Shown here piece after piece: positions 6,010 to 6,432 of a stretch of 6,432 nucleotides of DNA; the stretch's first letter is position 1, and every line of letters starts with the position of its first letter. Location of the stretch: NCBI GenBank assembly GCA_003161835.1, contig PMNO01000378.1, forward strand, positions 13,238 to 19,669. Reading direction: 5' to 3'. This DNA is from Myxococcales bacterium (lineage in GTDB: Bacteria > Myxococcota_A > Polyangia > Fen-1088). A program made the translations under genes and the position numbers. Below the pieces are notes generated by a model. That model searched no databases. It was not told where the DNA came from and worked only from the letters and a program-made list of their open reading frames with translations.

Positions 6010-6432
6010 CGGCGCCAGTTGCCAGCCGAACGACCACCCTCCCCTTGGGGTCCGCACCCGCGGCGGCTGAGCCGGCCCTGGCCCAGTGCCCGATCAAGAT
6101 CGTGATCGAGCCGCCGGGACCGCTGGCCAGCGCGCGTATCGCGCGTGAGCAGGCCTTCGTGTCGCCCTCTCTGATCTATTGCTACCCGCTATTCGTAAAA
6201 CGCGCGGCCGGGTGCATGGTCGAGGACGTCGACGGAAACATCTATCTCGATGCGCAAGCGGGGGTGGCCACCGCGTCCACCGGGCACTGCCATCCGGCCG
6301 TGGCCGGCGCGATCGCGGCCCAGGCCCAGGACCTGATCCACATTTGTGGAACCGATTTTCACTACCCGGGCTACGGGGATGTCTGTGAACGGCTGAACAG
6401 CCTGGCCGGTTCCGCGTGGCCGCTGCAAGCGT
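6006..6432 (+). CDS. Class III PLP aminotransferase, N-terminal part
   Basis: The ATG at 6006 overlaps the dehydrogenase stop as ATGA, and the frame stays open for 142 codons to the window edge. After a variable N-terminus of about 50 residues comes the class III aminotransferase entry region: YPLFVKRAAGC (60-70), EDVDGNIYLD (73-82), the AGVATASTGHCHP turn (85-97) and LIHICGTDF (110-118). These match the start of the acetylornithine/ornithine/4-aminobutyrate aminotransferase group. The PLP lysine lies beyond the window. With the adjacent semialdehyde dehydrogenase, ornithine delta-aminotransferase is the simplest role; 4-aminobutyrate or lysine epsilon-aminotransferase are alternatives. The first ~45 residues (Ala/Pro/Thr-rich) are unlike conserved family sequence, so a later start is possible, although the ATGA overlap favours this one. 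Confidence 0.88.
   Translation, partial: MTAPVASRTTTLPLGSAPAAAEPALAQCPIKIVIEPPGPLASARIAREQAFVSPSLIYCYPLFVKRAAGCMVEDVDGNIYLDAQAGVATASTGHCHPAVAGAIAAQAQDLIHICGTDFHYPGYGDVCERLNSLAGSAWPLQA

Overview
The window is a densely coding piece of a high-GC bacterial chromosome. The predicted lipoprotein (lipobox) and the RND-like membrane protein suggest a Gram-negative envelope. The G/C-rich third codon positions and this gene mix would fit a Myxococcota/Deltaproteobacteria-like lineage, but nothing here fixes the taxon. I see no mobile element, CRISPR array, tRNA or rRNA. The two non-coding gaps are only about 85 and 104 bases.

Left part (1-4330), all minus strand, in transcription order: a small HU/IHF-family DNA-binding protein (4330 to 3992); an adenosine-deaminase-superfamily hydrolase (3906 to 2908); a large RND/MMPL-like membrane protein (2947 to 641) overlapping the deaminase end by 40 nt; and a TPR-type lipoprotein (644 into the window edge at 1) starting on a GTG that overlaps the transporter stop by 4 nt. 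The last three look like one translationally linked unit. The HU-like gene has its own sigma70-type promoter and a good ribosome binding site, and the deaminase unit may also be reached by read-through from it.

Right part (4435-6432), plus strand, divergent from the HU-like gene: an aldehyde dehydrogenase resembling the L-glutamate-gamma-semialdehyde (P5C) dehydrogenase group, then a class III PLP aminotransferase overlapping it by ATGA and cut by the window edge. Together they suggest degradation of an omega-amino acid such as ornithine: the aminotransferase would make the semialdehyde and the dehydrogenase would oxidise it.

The most unusual points are: a compact RND-like protein with an apparent 4+4 membrane layout, no acidic residue in any predicted membrane segment and a large helical insertion in its second periplasmic loop; a deaminase whose usual TDD motif reads TDG; and the tight coupling of that deaminase to the transporter and a TPR lipoprotein. 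None of this proves a new system.
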